Below, piece after piece: positions 56,753 to 64,000 of a DNA stretch of 64,000 nt (position 1 is its first letter; each line of letters starts with the position of its first letter). This DNA comes from Bradyrhizobium_A sp052115025 (GTDB lineage: Bacteria > Pseudomonadota > Alphaproteobacteria > Rhizobiales > Xanthobacteraceae): NCBI RefSeq assembly GCF_052115025.1, contig NZ_JBFRFW010000026.1, positions 8,409-72,408 of the forward strand. Direction: 5' to 3'. A program made the position numbers and the translations under genes. A model generated the notes under the pieces. The model saw nothing but the letters and a program-made list of their open reading frames with translations, was not told the origin of the DNA and did no database searches.

Positions 56753-58036
56753 TCAGGTGTTCGCCGAGGCGGCGGCGACCACCTTGCGCCGCCACGGCTT
56801 GAGCACCGCAATCGCCAGCACCGAGGCGAGAATGTTGGCGCCGGCGGCGATGAGAAACACCAGGTTCCAGTTGCCCGTGCCCTGCTGCACATAGTTGGCG
56901 AGCGGCACCAGGAGCGCCGCCGTGCCCTTGGCGGTGTAGAGCAGGCCGGCATTGGTGGCCGCGAACTTCGCGCCGAAGGTGTCGGTGCAGGTCGAGGGGA
57001 ACAGGCTGTAGATCTCGCCCCAGGCAAAGAACACGAAGCCCGACAGCAGCACGAACCACAGCGGATCGTGGCCCCACAGGTAGAGCATGTAGATGCCGAC
57101 GCCTTCCATGGCGAAGGCGATGAACATGGTGTTCTCGCGGCCGATGTTGTCGGACACCCAGCCGAAGAACGGGCGGGTGAGGCCGTTGAGCACGCGATCG
57201 ATGGTCGCCGCGAAGGTGATCGCGGTCATGGTCACGCCCATCAGCGTCACCGGGATGCTGTCGACCTTGATGTCGGCGGCGATCGGCTTGAGGTTCGCCG
57301 TCACCATCAGGCCGCCGGCGCCGACGATGACGAACATGAAGTACATCAGCCAGAAGATCGGCTGGCGCACCACCTCGACCGGGCTGTAGTTGCGCCGGGT
57401 CTGGATGATGTTGGCGTTGGCGACCATCTCCGGCACCTGGCCGGGCCTGGGCGCCAGCAGGATCAGCGACAGCACGCAGATGATGACGCCCTGGCCGATG
57501 CCGAAGTTGAAGAACGCCGCCTGGAAGCCGCTGGTGGCGATCATGCTCTGGATCGGTGCGACGGTGAGCGCGGAGCCGGCCCCGAAGCCGGCGGCTGTGA
57601 TGCCGGCGGCGAGGCCGCGCTTCTCCGGAAACCACTTCAGCGCGTTGCCGACACAGGTGCCGTAGACGGCGCCGGCGCCGATGCCGGCGATGATCTGGGC
57701 GAGGTAGAACGCGCCGAGCGTGGTGGCATAGGCGTTCATCACCCAGCCGATGGCGCACAGCACGCCGCCGAACATCACGACCACGCGCGGGCCGTACTTG
57801 TCGACGAACCAGCCCTCGATCGGCACCAGCCAGGTCTCGAACAGCACGAACAGGGTGAAGGCCCACTGGATCGCGGCGCGATCCCAGCCGAAGGTCTTCT
57901 GGATGTCGGGTACGAAGAACGTCCAGCCATATTGCAGGTTGGCGATCATCACCATGCAGATCACGCCGATGGTCAATTGCATCCAGCGGTAGCCTTCGCC
58001 GACCCGCGCCGCGGGCAGAGACGCCGTTATCGTCAT
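56753..58036 (-). CDS. MFS transporter, oxalate/formate antiporter (OFA/OxlT) family
   Basis: 427 residues with about 12 membrane segments. The OFA signature is present in the N-half: IANLQYGWTFFVPDIQKTFGWDRAAIQWAFTLFVLFETW, and DKYGPRVVVMFGG as the loop 2-3 motif. TM5-TM6 carries KRGLAAGITAAGFGAGSA. In oxalate users this family exchanges oxalate for formate across the inner membrane. No frc or oxc gene is in the window, so substrate is unproven. A small one-helix gene precedes it. Confidence 0.88.
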   Translation of the reverse strand: MTITASLPAARVGEGYRWMQLTIGVICMVMIANLQYGWTFFVPDIQKTFGWDRAAIQWAFTLFVLFETWLVPIEGWFVDKYGPRVVVMFGGVLCAIGWVMNAYATTLGAFYLAQIIAGIGAGAVYGTCVGNALKWFPEKRGLAAGITAAGFGAGSALTVAPIQSMIATSGFQAAFFNFGIGQGVIICVLSLILLAPRPGQVPEMVANANIIQTRRNYSPVEVVRQPIFWLMYFMFVIVGAGGLMVTANLKPIAADIKVDSIPVTLMGVTMTAITFAATIDRVLNGLTRPFFGWVSDNIGRENTMFIAFAMEGVGIYMLYLWGHDPLWFVLLSGFVFFAWGEIYSLFPSTCTDTFGAKFAATNAGLLYTAKGTAALLVPLANYVQQGTGNWNLVFLIAAGANILASVLAIAVLKPWRRKVVAAASANT

Positions 58037-58120
58037 CGTTGCTTGCTCCCCTTCATCGCCCTGGCGGGCGTTTTTTTGCTGGCGAGGCGCGCGGCTTGTC
58101 GCCGGCGTCCCGTGTTGTGG

Positions 58121-58336
58121 TCAGATGTGTCCGATCATCCACCCCCGGCCGAATCCGAGTTCGGCTTCTGCTATTGCCTCGGCCCCGCGCAGCAGTGCGC
58201 GCAGGGCAGTCGTTACGGTGATCTGGTCGCCCTGCAGCAGCGTCGACAGCAGCAGCATCGCCAGCGGCACCATCACCAGATGCAGCACCGTGAAATCCGG
58301 CGGGGCGCGGCGACGGGCGGGAAGGGCTGTCGGCAT
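58121..58336 (-). CDS. Small one-helix protein upstream of the OFA transporter
   Basis: 71 residues with one membrane segment (TVLHLVMVPLAMLLLSTLL) and a basic Pro-rich N-terminus (PTALPARRRAPPD). It precedes the OFA transporter by 84 bp on the same strand. Small partner proteins are found next to some OFA carriers, but I cannot match this sequence to one. Confidence 0.5.
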   Translation of the reverse strand: MPTALPARRRAPPDFTVLHLVMVPLAMLLLSTLLQGDQITVTTALRALLRGAEAIAEAELGFGRGWMIGHI

Positions 58337-58367
58337 GGCATGGTCCTCCGCGGCTGTCGTGTCCGGC

Positions 58368-59099
58368 TCACCCCTTCATCAGCGTGTCGGCGATGCTGCG
58401 CATGACTTTCTCCGGCCGGTTGCCGGTCAGCGCGTAGAACGTCGAGCCGCGCTGCCAGTACACCGTGGTCTCGTTCGGCGAACGCGCCACGGTCGGCTGG
58501 ATTGCGTGAGCGCGGTCGGTGCGGCTCGCGAACAGCGACAGCTGTCCGAGCGCGCCGGCGGTCAGCGTCGCCTCGATGCTCGATCCCGCATGTGACGGGT
58601 ACGTTTGCACGTCGGACAGCCGCCAGTCGTCCTTGAGCCTGGGCATCGCGATATCGGTGCGCGAGAAGACCTCTTCGGCATCCTCCATGCGCGTCCGGGC
58701 GCGCGCCAGATGGCTGCGGTAGGCGTGGACGGCGTCGACCACGAAGGCGGGCGCGTCGTCATCGGCCGGAATGGTGAAGGCGCCGGCCTGCCAGTGGGCG
58801 TACCAGCCGATCCCGATCAGCCCCGCCACCGCCGCGGCGCGGGCGGTCCATTGCCGCAGCTCCCTGATCTGCAGGCGGTGCTCCAGCCGCCGTGCGGTGG
58901 CGACGAGCCGGCGACTGGGGGCGGCGGTCGATGCAGCGCAGGCGAGCTTCAGCGCGCCGCGGGTGCGAATGTCCGCGAACACCTGCGCGGCGGCGTCCGG
59001 GTGAGCAGCGAGATAGGCTGCGACCTCAAGCTGCCGCTCGAGGGCAAGCTGCTGGTCGACATAGGCGTTGAGGTCGTCGGCGCCGATCGGATCAGCCAT
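58368..59099 (-). CDS. Anti-sigma factor (RsiW/FecR-like) with one membrane helix
   Basis: 243 residues. The N-terminal zinc-free anti-sigma-like helix bundle begins DDLNAYVDQQLALERQLEVAAYLAAHPDAAA, a membrane helix lies at about 88-104 (AAAVAGLIGIGWYAHWQAG), and a periplasmic domain follows. The N-terminal motif replaces the HxxxCxxC of zinc anti-sigma factors by non-metal residues. It overlaps the sigma gene by 8 bp, the standard layout, so it should hold that sigma factor at the membrane. Confidence 0.85.
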   Translation of the reverse strand: MADPIGADDLNAYVDQQLALERQLEVAAYLAAHPDAAAQVFADIRTRGALKLACAASTAAPSRRLVATARRLEHRLQIRELRQWTARAAAVAGLIGIGWYAHWQAGAFTIPADDDAPAFVVDAVHAYRSHLARARTRMEDAEEVFSRTDIAMPRLKDDWRLSDVQTYPSHAGSSIEATLTAGALGQLSLFASRTDRAHAIQPTVARSPNETTVYWQRGSTFYALTGNRPEKVMRSIADTLMKG

Positions 59100-59631
59100 G
59101 GTCGGTCCTCAAGAGGCGGAGGTTGCTGCTCGGCGCCCGTGGTGTGGCGGCGGGATCATCGGCCGCGCGCAGGGTCTCGCGCGCCCGGCCGATGCGGGAC
59201 ATCAGTGTGCCGAGCGGGATGGCGAGCAGGTCGGCCGCATCGCGGTAGCTCATGTCCTCGACCACCACGAGATAGAGCGCCGTGCGCTGTTCTTGCGGCA
59301 GGCTGTCGAAGCGCTGCGACACCTCCTGCAACTGCAGGCGGCTCTCCTGGTCCGGTGGCGCTGCGGCTTCGGTCTGTGTCGAGACATGGCGCAGATGGCG
59401 CGCGTCGGCATCGGCCCGGCGGCGCTGGTCGATGAAGGTGTTGTGCAGGATGGCGCGCAACCAGTTGGTCAGGTTCTCGCCGGCGCGGTAGGTCGCGCTG
59501 CGCTCGATGGCGCGCAGCAGCGTGTCGTGCACGAGGTCTTCGGCACGGGCATCGTCCCGCGTCAACGCGCGCGCATAGCGCTGCAGCGCTCCCAGTGATC
59601 CGACGATGTCGTGACGCCCCAACGTGCTCAT
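59092..59631 (-). CDS. ECF RNA polymerase sigma factor
   Basis: 179 residues from the ATG at 59629-59631. Region 2: ALQRYARALTRDDARAEDLVHDTLLRAIE, with NLTNWLRAILHNTFIDQRR; region 4: LPQEQRTALYLVVVEDMSYRDAADLLAIPLGTLMSRIGRARETLR. It is a small group-4 sigma paired with the overlapping anti-sigma gene. The signal and regulon are unknown; a dyad lies directly upstream. Next to exopolysaccharide genes, though on present evidence only by position. Confidence 0.9.
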   Translation of the reverse strand: MSTLGRHDIVGSLGALQRYARALTRDDARAEDLVHDTLLRAIERSATYRAGENLTNWLRAILHNTFIDQRRRADADARHLRHVSTQTEAAAPPDQESRLQLQEVSQRFDSLPQEQRTALYLVVVEDMSYRDAADLLAIPLGTLMSRIGRARETLRAADDPAATPRAPSSNLRLLRTDHG

Positions 59632-59632
59632 C

Positions 59633-59658
59633 AACCGGTATACGGATCAGTACCGGTT
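59633..59658. promoter_or_regulatory. Inverted repeat directly upstream of the ECF sigma gene
   Basis: AACCGGTA (59633-59640) and TACCGGTT (59651-59658) are perfect complements separated by a 10-bp centre (TACGGATCAG), 1-27 bp upstream of the sigma ATG. It overlaps the expected leader; it could be an operator. No clear ECF-type -35/-10 pair was recognised. Confidence 0.45.
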
Positions 59659-59681
59659 TTCATCCTGACCGAAGTCGGATT

Positions 59682-60938
59682 TCAGCGATCGGGCGAAGCT
59701 GCCTTGTGTCCCGCGGCATATTGCCACGCCGCGACGAACATGCCCCACATCGCGCCGAGCATCATCCAGAAGTGGCGCCAGTGGTCGACGTCGATGATGA
59801 AGCTCTCGCCGACGGTGCCGAGGAAGGCGGCGAACACCGCGAGATAGGTCCGCTGCCAGGGCACGCGTGCGAACACGTGGCGGAAGCCGAGCAGCACCGT
59901 TGTGAACACCAGCGCCGGAAAGCAGATGCCGGAGATCCAGCCGCCGGACATGAAGGCGTTGAGGTAGGAGTTGTGAGTGTCTTCCGGAAAATACTTGGTG
60001 AACTGCAGCGGGCCGATGCCGAGCGGCAGGTCGAGCGCCATCTGTGCGCCGAGCACATAGCGGCCGAAGCGGCCGAAGCGGCCGGCATCATAGCTCTGCT
60101 CGAATGCGGCGCGTTCCTTGAACAGGTTGCCGATCGAGTCGAACGACAGCAGCACGGCGACTGCGAATATCGCGACGGCGACGCCGACGACTGCGAGGAT
60201 CACGAGGCGCGCCCGCTGGGTGGGCGAGGGGCTCGTGATGTACATCAGCACCAGCAGCAGCGCCGCGGTGAACACCAGCTGTCCCCAGGCGGCGCGGGAG
60301 AACGACAGCAGCACGGCGAGGGCGATGATGCCGAACATGATGGTGCTGCGTGCCGCCTTGGAGAAGCGGTCAGTGAGCACGCTCTGCAGCGTGAACAGCG
60401 CCGGCAGGATCAGGAACGCGCCGAGCACGTTCGGGTCCTTGAAGGTGCCGGCGGCGCGGCTGTAGAGCGTGAATGCCTCGGGGCGTCCGGGCACGAGATG
60501 GAAATAGCCGATGATGCCGGTCAGCGAGGCGATCATCGCACCGACGATCAGGCCGCGCCGGAACGCGGCGAGGCGCGCCGCGGTATCCTGAGCGAACACC
60601 ATGGCGAAGAACACCGCCGAGACCGCCATGTACCAGGAGGTCAGGATCCAGTTGATGATCTTGCCGTCATCCAGAAGGTAGGCGGCACAGATGGTGTAGC
60701 CGATGTTGATCAGGAACAGGAACAGCATCAGTGGCACGAACGGCATCCGCAGCCGCAGGCCGGTGATGGCGAAGAACGCCAGCGAGGCGACGACCACGAG
60801 CTCGTAGGGGCTCGGCTCGATGATCACGACGCTGCCGGAAATGCCGGCGAGCCACATCAGCGCCAGTTGCACGGCGGAGACGCCCGGCACCGCCGGTGGG
60901 GCCGGAACGACAACAGGGATCGCCGCGCGATACGCCAT
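59682..60938 (-). CDS. O-antigen ligase/polymerase-like (Wzy family) membrane protein
   Basis: 418 residues from the ATG at 60936-60938 (a GTG at 60966-60968 is possible). Ten or more membrane segments. The Wzy_C region carries FSRAAWGQLVF and the conserved extracytoplasmic motif EDTHNSYLNAFMSGGW. Role: polymerises polysaccharide repeat units at the periplasmic face. It is downstream of a sugar transferase in the same direction, so it likely completes an exopolysaccharide assembly set with the export protein. Confidence 0.85.
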   Translation of the reverse strand: MAYRAAIPVVVPAPPAVPGVSAVQLALMWLAGISGSVVIIEPSPYELVVVASLAFFAITGLRLRMPFVPLMLFLFLINIGYTICAAYLLDDGKIINWILTSWYMAVSAVFFAMVFAQDTAARLAAFRRGLIVGAMIASLTGIIGYFHLVPGRPEAFTLYSRAAGTFKDPNVLGAFLILPALFTLQSVLTDRFSKAARSTIMFGIIALAVLLSFSRAAWGQLVFTAALLLVLMYITSPSPTQRARLVILAVVGVAVAIFAVAVLLSFDSIGNLFKERAAFEQSYDAGRFGRFGRYVLGAQMALDLPLGIGPLQFTKYFPEDTHNSYLNAFMSGGWISGICFPALVFTTVLLGFRHVFARVPWQRTYLAVFAAFLGTVGESFIIDVDHWRHFWMMLGAMWGMFVAAWQYAAGHKAASPDR

Positions 60939-60967
60939 GGCACTCGGTACTCGTGTCACACCACACA

Positions 60968-61032
60968 CGGGCGCGCCGTCGGTGCGCCCGTCGTCGTCTC
61001 ATCTGTCCTGGCCGGCCGCGGCGCGGCCGGGG
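60968..61032 (-). terminator. Two GC-rich hairpins between the sugar transferase and Wzy genes
   Basis: CGGGCGC (60968-60974) with GCGCCCG (60984-60990), and CCGGCCG (61014-61020) with CGGCCGG (61026-61032). No T tracts. They could attenuate transcription within the cluster. Confidence 0.35.
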
Positions 61033-61039
61033 CGTTGCT

Positions 61040-62635
61040 TCAGTAGGCGTTCTCGGTCTTCAGCAGCGCCAGCGGCGTCTTGGCGAGGATGTAGAGATCG
61101 AACAGCACCGACCAGTTCTCGATGTAGTAGAGATCGAACTCGACGCGCTTCTGGATCTTTTCCTCGTTGTCGATCTCGCCGCGCCAGCCGTTGATCTGCG
61201 CCCAGCCGGTGATGCCCGGCTTGACGCGGTGGCGTGCGAAATAGCCGTCCACGGTCTCGTCGAACAGGCGGTTCTGCAGCTTGCCCTGCACGGCATGGGG
61301 GCGGGGGCCGACCAGCGACAGGTTGCCCTTGAACACCACGTTGAACAGCTGCGGCAGCTCGTCGAGGCTGCTCTTGCGGATGAAGCGGCCGACACGGGTG
61401 ACACGCGGATCGTTCTTGGTCACCACCTTGGAGGCGGTGGGATCAGCCTGGTGGTGATAGAGCGAGCGGAACTTGTAGACGTCGATGCGCTCGTTGTTGA
61501 AGCCGAAGCGCTTCTGGCGGAACAGCACCGGCCCCGGGCTGTCGAGCTTGATCGCCAGCGCCACCAGCGCCATCAGCGGCGACAGCAGCAGCAGGATCAG
61601 GCCGCCGACGACGTGGTCGAACAGCCACTTCATCACCAGGTCCCAGTCGGTGATCGGCTGCTCGAACACATGCAGCGTCGGCACGTCGCCGAGATAGGAG
61701 TAGGAGCGCGGGCGGAAGCGCAGCTGGTTGGTGTGCGCCGACAGGCGGATGTCGACCGGCAGCACCCACAGCTTCTTCAGCATTTCGAGGATGCGCGCTT
61801 CCGCCGAGATCGGCAGCGCGAACAGCACGAGATCGACGCGGGTGCGGCGGGCGAACTCGACGATGTCGTCGACCTTGCCGAGCTTGGGCAGGCCGGCACA
61901 GGTGTTCTGGGCGCGGTTGTCGCCGCGGTCGTCGAACACGCCGAGGATCTTGAGGTCGGAATCGTGCTGGGTGCCGAGCGCGGTAATGAGCTGCTCGCCA
62001 TTGCTGTCGGCGCCGACCACCACGGTGCGGCGGTCGAGCCGGCCCTCGCGCGCCCAGCGGCGCACCAGCGAGCGCACCACCATGCGCTCGGCGGCCAGCA
62101 CCACGATGCCGGTCAGGAAGAACACCGACAGCCACACCCGCGACACCTCGCCGCCGAGCTTGGCGAGAAACGAGGCGCCCATGAACAGCAGGAACACCAG
62201 GCACCACGACGAGATCATCCGGGTCAGTTGATGCAGCCGGCCGCGGAACACCTGGATGTCGTAGATGTCGGCGGCCTGGAAGCTGATCACCGCGGCCAGC
62301 GCCATGGCGACGATCGCGAGCACATAGGACCAGGAGAAGCTGCTGCCGCGCACCACATAGGCAAAATAGACGGCAAGGCCGCTCAGCGCGATCAGGACGA
62401 AGTCGGCGAGCCGCACCATGCCGGCGATCACCACGGGCGAGACGGCAGAGCGCACCTTCTCGTTGGCGAGGGTCAGTGCGGCCGGCGACAGGCGACGGCG
62501 GCGCTCGATGCGGGGAACGCCATTGACCATGACGGTGGGGGCCGCGCTGGCGGCGTCGATGAGCGAGCGTGCGTCGATCGGTTCCACGGCAATATATTGG
62601 TTGCTGCCAGGGCCCCGGAGTGAGGGCTTCGGCAT
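61040..62635 (-). CDS. Undecaprenyl-phosphate glucose phosphotransferase
   Basis: 531 residues from the ATG at 62633-62635. The N-terminal half has four membrane helices and a CoA-binding-like Rossmann domain (TVVVGADSNGEQLI). The C-terminal bacterial sugar transferase domain has the membrane hairpin (HVVGGLILLLLSPLMALVALAIK), GPVLFRQKRFGFNN, KFRSLY, and the RFIRKSSLDELPQLFNV with GPRPHAV motifs. It starts repeat-unit synthesis by loading a sugar phosphate on undecaprenyl phosphate. A CpsE/WcaJ-type enzyme; sugar identity cannot be confirmed by eye. Confidence 0.92.
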   Translation of the reverse strand: MPKPSLRGPGSNQYIAVEPIDARSLIDAASAAPTVMVNGVPRIERRRRLSPAALTLANEKVRSAVSPVVIAGMVRLADFVLIALSGLAVYFAYVVRGSSFSWSYVLAIVAMALAAVISFQAADIYDIQVFRGRLHQLTRMISSWCLVFLLFMGASFLAKLGGEVSRVWLSVFFLTGIVVLAAERMVVRSLVRRWAREGRLDRRTVVVGADSNGEQLITALGTQHDSDLKILGVFDDRGDNRAQNTCAGLPKLGKVDDIVEFARRTRVDLVLFALPISAEARILEMLKKLWVLPVDIRLSAHTNQLRFRPRSYSYLGDVPTLHVFEQPITDWDLVMKWLFDHVVGGLILLLLSPLMALVALAIKLDSPGPVLFRQKRFGFNNERIDVYKFRSLYHHQADPTASKVVTKNDPRVTRVGRFIRKSSLDELPQLFNVVFKGNLSLVGPRPHAVQGKLQNRLFDETVDGYFARHRVKPGITGWAQINGWRGEIDNEEKIQKRVEFDLYYIENWSVLFDLYILAKTPLALLKTENAY

Positions 62636-62713
62636 AGCTAATGCGCGGCGGGATGCCGCGCATCCTCGCTTAACGGACAAATCGGAAAAAATCGTTATTG
62701 CGGAAAGATTTGG

Positions 62714-63847
62714 TTAACGCTTTGCGAACGCTTCGCGGTATCCGGCAAGCACGCCTTCGACCATCGCGTTCTGGGAGAAATGGTTGAAGATCCGCTCGCG
62801 CAGCGCATCGGCGCGCTGGCGTGTCGCGGCGGCATCCGCCAGTGCGGCGTCGATCGCGGCGGCCATGGCGGCGACGTCGCTGCCGGTGAACAGTGCGGAC
62901 GCATGCGGCCCGAAGATCTCCGGAATGCCGCCGACATTGGCCGCGATCATCGGAATTCCGGCGGCGCCGGCCTCGATCACCACATAGGGCATGGAGTCGC
63001 CGCGCGAGGGGACCACCAGCAGGCGTCCCTTGGAGAAGCCGTAACGCGCCTTGACGTGGCCGGCGAAGCGCACGGCGTCACCGAGCTTGAGCCGTTCGAC
63101 CTGGGCCTTCAGCGCCGCGGTTTCCTCGCCGTCGCCGCCGAGCGTCAGGGTCACCGGACGGTGATTGGCGCGCAGCCGCGCAACCGCATCGATCAGCAGA
63201 TCGGCGCCCTTGATATGGCGGAACTCGCCGACATAGGTGAGGTCGGTGGCATCATCAGCAAGCGCCACCGGGTCGAACTCGCCGGCGGTGACGCCATTGA
63301 ACACGCAGTGCACAAGGCCGGCGGGCTTGCCGATGCGGTCCTGATAGGTATCGCGGGCGAACGCGCTCTCGAACAGGAACAGTTCGGTGCGGTTCATCAG
63401 CGCCCGTTCGAGCCAGGCATAGACCTTGCCCTCGACCGTATCGGTCGGGAAGTGCAGCGACCCGCCATGGGGCGTGTAGACGCGGATGGCGTGCTTCGGC
63501 GCCGGTCCCGAGCGCACGAACACGCCGGCCTTGGCGCCATGGCCATGCAGCACGTCGGGACGCAGCCGCCGCGCCAGGGCGCTGAAGCGCGCCCACACGA
63601 TGAGGTCGGTCGGGTGGGGCGGCCGGTGCATCGCGATACGGTGGACGCCAAGCTTGAGACGCGGGGCGATTTCAGCCAGCGCCGCCGCGGCGCGCTCGCC
63701 GCCGGTCAGGCTGTCGGCGACAATCCCGACGGCGTGGCCGCGCTCGGCCTGGCCGTTGGCGAGATCGAGGATGTGGCGGATGATGCCGCCCACCGGGGCG
63801 CGCACCGTGTGAAGGATGCGCAGCGGCTGCTGTGGCGTGTCGGTCAT
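62714..63847 (-). CDS. GT4-type glycosyltransferase
   Basis: 377 residues. The GT-B fold has the N-terminal PVGGIIRHILDLANGQAERGH and the C-terminal nucleotide-sugar motif SRGDSMPYVVIEAGAAGIPMIAANVGGIPEI with the ExxxxxxxE arrangement (EAGAAGIP..). It adds sugars to lipid-linked precursors. Starts 2 bp after the export-protein stop, so the two are coupled. The sugar transferase follows 78 bp downstream on the same strand. Confidence 0.92.
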   Translation of the reverse strand: MTDTPQQPLRILHTVRAPVGGIIRHILDLANGQAERGHAVGIVADSLTGGERAAAALAEIAPRLKLGVHRIAMHRPPHPTDLIVWARFSALARRLRPDVLHGHGAKAGVFVRSGPAPKHAIRVYTPHGGSLHFPTDTVEGKVYAWLERALMNRTELFLFESAFARDTYQDRIGKPAGLVHCVFNGVTAGEFDPVALADDATDLTYVGEFRHIKGADLLIDAVARLRANHRPVTLTLGGDGEETAALKAQVERLKLGDAVRFAGHVKARYGFSKGRLLVVPSRGDSMPYVVIEAGAAGIPMIAANVGGIPEIFGPHASALFTGSDVAAMAAAIDAALADAAATRQRADALRERIFNHFSQNAMVEGVLAGYREAFAKR

Positions 63848-63849
63848 GG

Positions 63850-64000
63850 TCAGAACCAGCGCTCGCCGACGACGACGGTGTCGCCCGGGCGCATGATGGT
63901 GCCGAGCGGCACGGTGGCGCGGACGGCGCCGTTGCGGTCGGTGCGGGTGAGATCGACCGAGGCCTTCTGCGCCCGCGGCGAGAAGCCGCCGGCGATCGCC
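63850..64000 (-). CDS. Polysaccharide export protein, C-terminal end only
   Basis: The last 49 codons are visible; the rest lies beyond the right edge. Text reads GGFSPRAQKASVDLTRTDRNG, then PLGTIMRPGDTVVVGERWF and stop. The closing PGDTVVV.ERWF is the end of the SLBB/Wza-type export protein domain. Its neighbours confirm an exopolysaccharide role. Translational coupling to the glycosyltransferase is seen in the 2-bp gap. Confidence 0.8.
   Translation of the reverse strand, partial: AIAGGFSPRAQKASVDLTRTDRNGAVRATVPLGTIMRPGDTVVVGERWF

Noticed and set aside
59595..61046. 483-codon plus-strand frame opposite the Wzy-like gene
   Set aside because: Composition is mostly Glu/His/Arg/Asp, with no plausible domain; the minus strand has a clear membrane protein.

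Overview
The window is GC-rich, densely packed chromosomal DNA of an alphaproteobacterium. Gene content and order (rpoZ-rsh-pdxJ-acpS-lepB-rnc-era-recO, glyA-nrdR-ribD-ribE-ribH-nusB-thiL-hppA, bamE-CBP3 chaperone-DUF177-plsX-fabH-ihfA-merR, hemB lacking the zinc cysteines, an LdtR-type MarR regulator, intracellular PHB depolymerase) point to the Bradyrhizobium/Rhodopseudomonas group (Nitrobacteraceae). This placement rests on family knowledge and synteny, not on a search. There are no prophage, CRISPR or intact insertion-sequence genes. One tRNA (Pro, GGG) is present, and one ambiguous base lies at 24560.

Layout. 1-9.9 kb: a truncated lytic transglycosylase, dapA, mscL, smpB, a family-5-like uracil-DNA glycosylase overlapping a NYN-domain gene, rpoZ, the (p)ppGpp synthetase/hydrolase, pdxJ and acpS. 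10-16.5 kb: lepB-rnc-era-recO in tight translational coupling, preceded by a long stem-loop leader, then a small secreted protein and parC. 16.5-27 kb: a mosaic of regulator-target pairs: YqjI-like PadR with aldolase and DUF2798, MntH facing an MFS exporter, HxlR facing azoR, then bpt, RDD and hemB. 27-32.6 kb: the LdtR regulator followed by an accessory pocket that ends in a decayed second copy of the ldtR 3' end and terminator. 32.8-41.6 kb: the glyA-nrdR-riboflavin-nusB-thiL run, with a Coq7-like di-iron protein inserted between ribE and ribH, then a proton-pumping pyrophosphatase. 41.7-49.3 kb: AraC, HdeA-like and RMF-like small proteins, BamE, a bc1 assembly chaperone, fatty-acid initiation genes, IHF-alpha and tRNA-Pro. 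49.4-50.5 kb: an NsrR-truncated globin nitric-oxide cassette with a well-formed operator. 52-58.3 kb: PHB depolymerase, GST, cupin, a FAD monooxygenase divergent from a MarR regulator, and an OFA-family MFS carrier. 58.3-64 kb: an ECF sigma/anti-sigma pair beside a leftward exopolysaccharide cluster (export protein, GT4, undecaprenyl-P sugar transferase, Wzy-like polymerase).

The most informative non-genic signals are the NsrR operator, the duplicated ldtR 3' end bracketing about 3 kb of accessory DNA, the stem-loop ahead of lepB, a three-copy 30-bp hairpin repeat beside the ambiguous base, and several clean inverted repeats between divergent genes. I did not find a clearly new multi-gene system. 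The best candidates for new biology are the lepB leader, the rib-operon Coq7 homologue and the YqjI-like PadR/aldolase operon.
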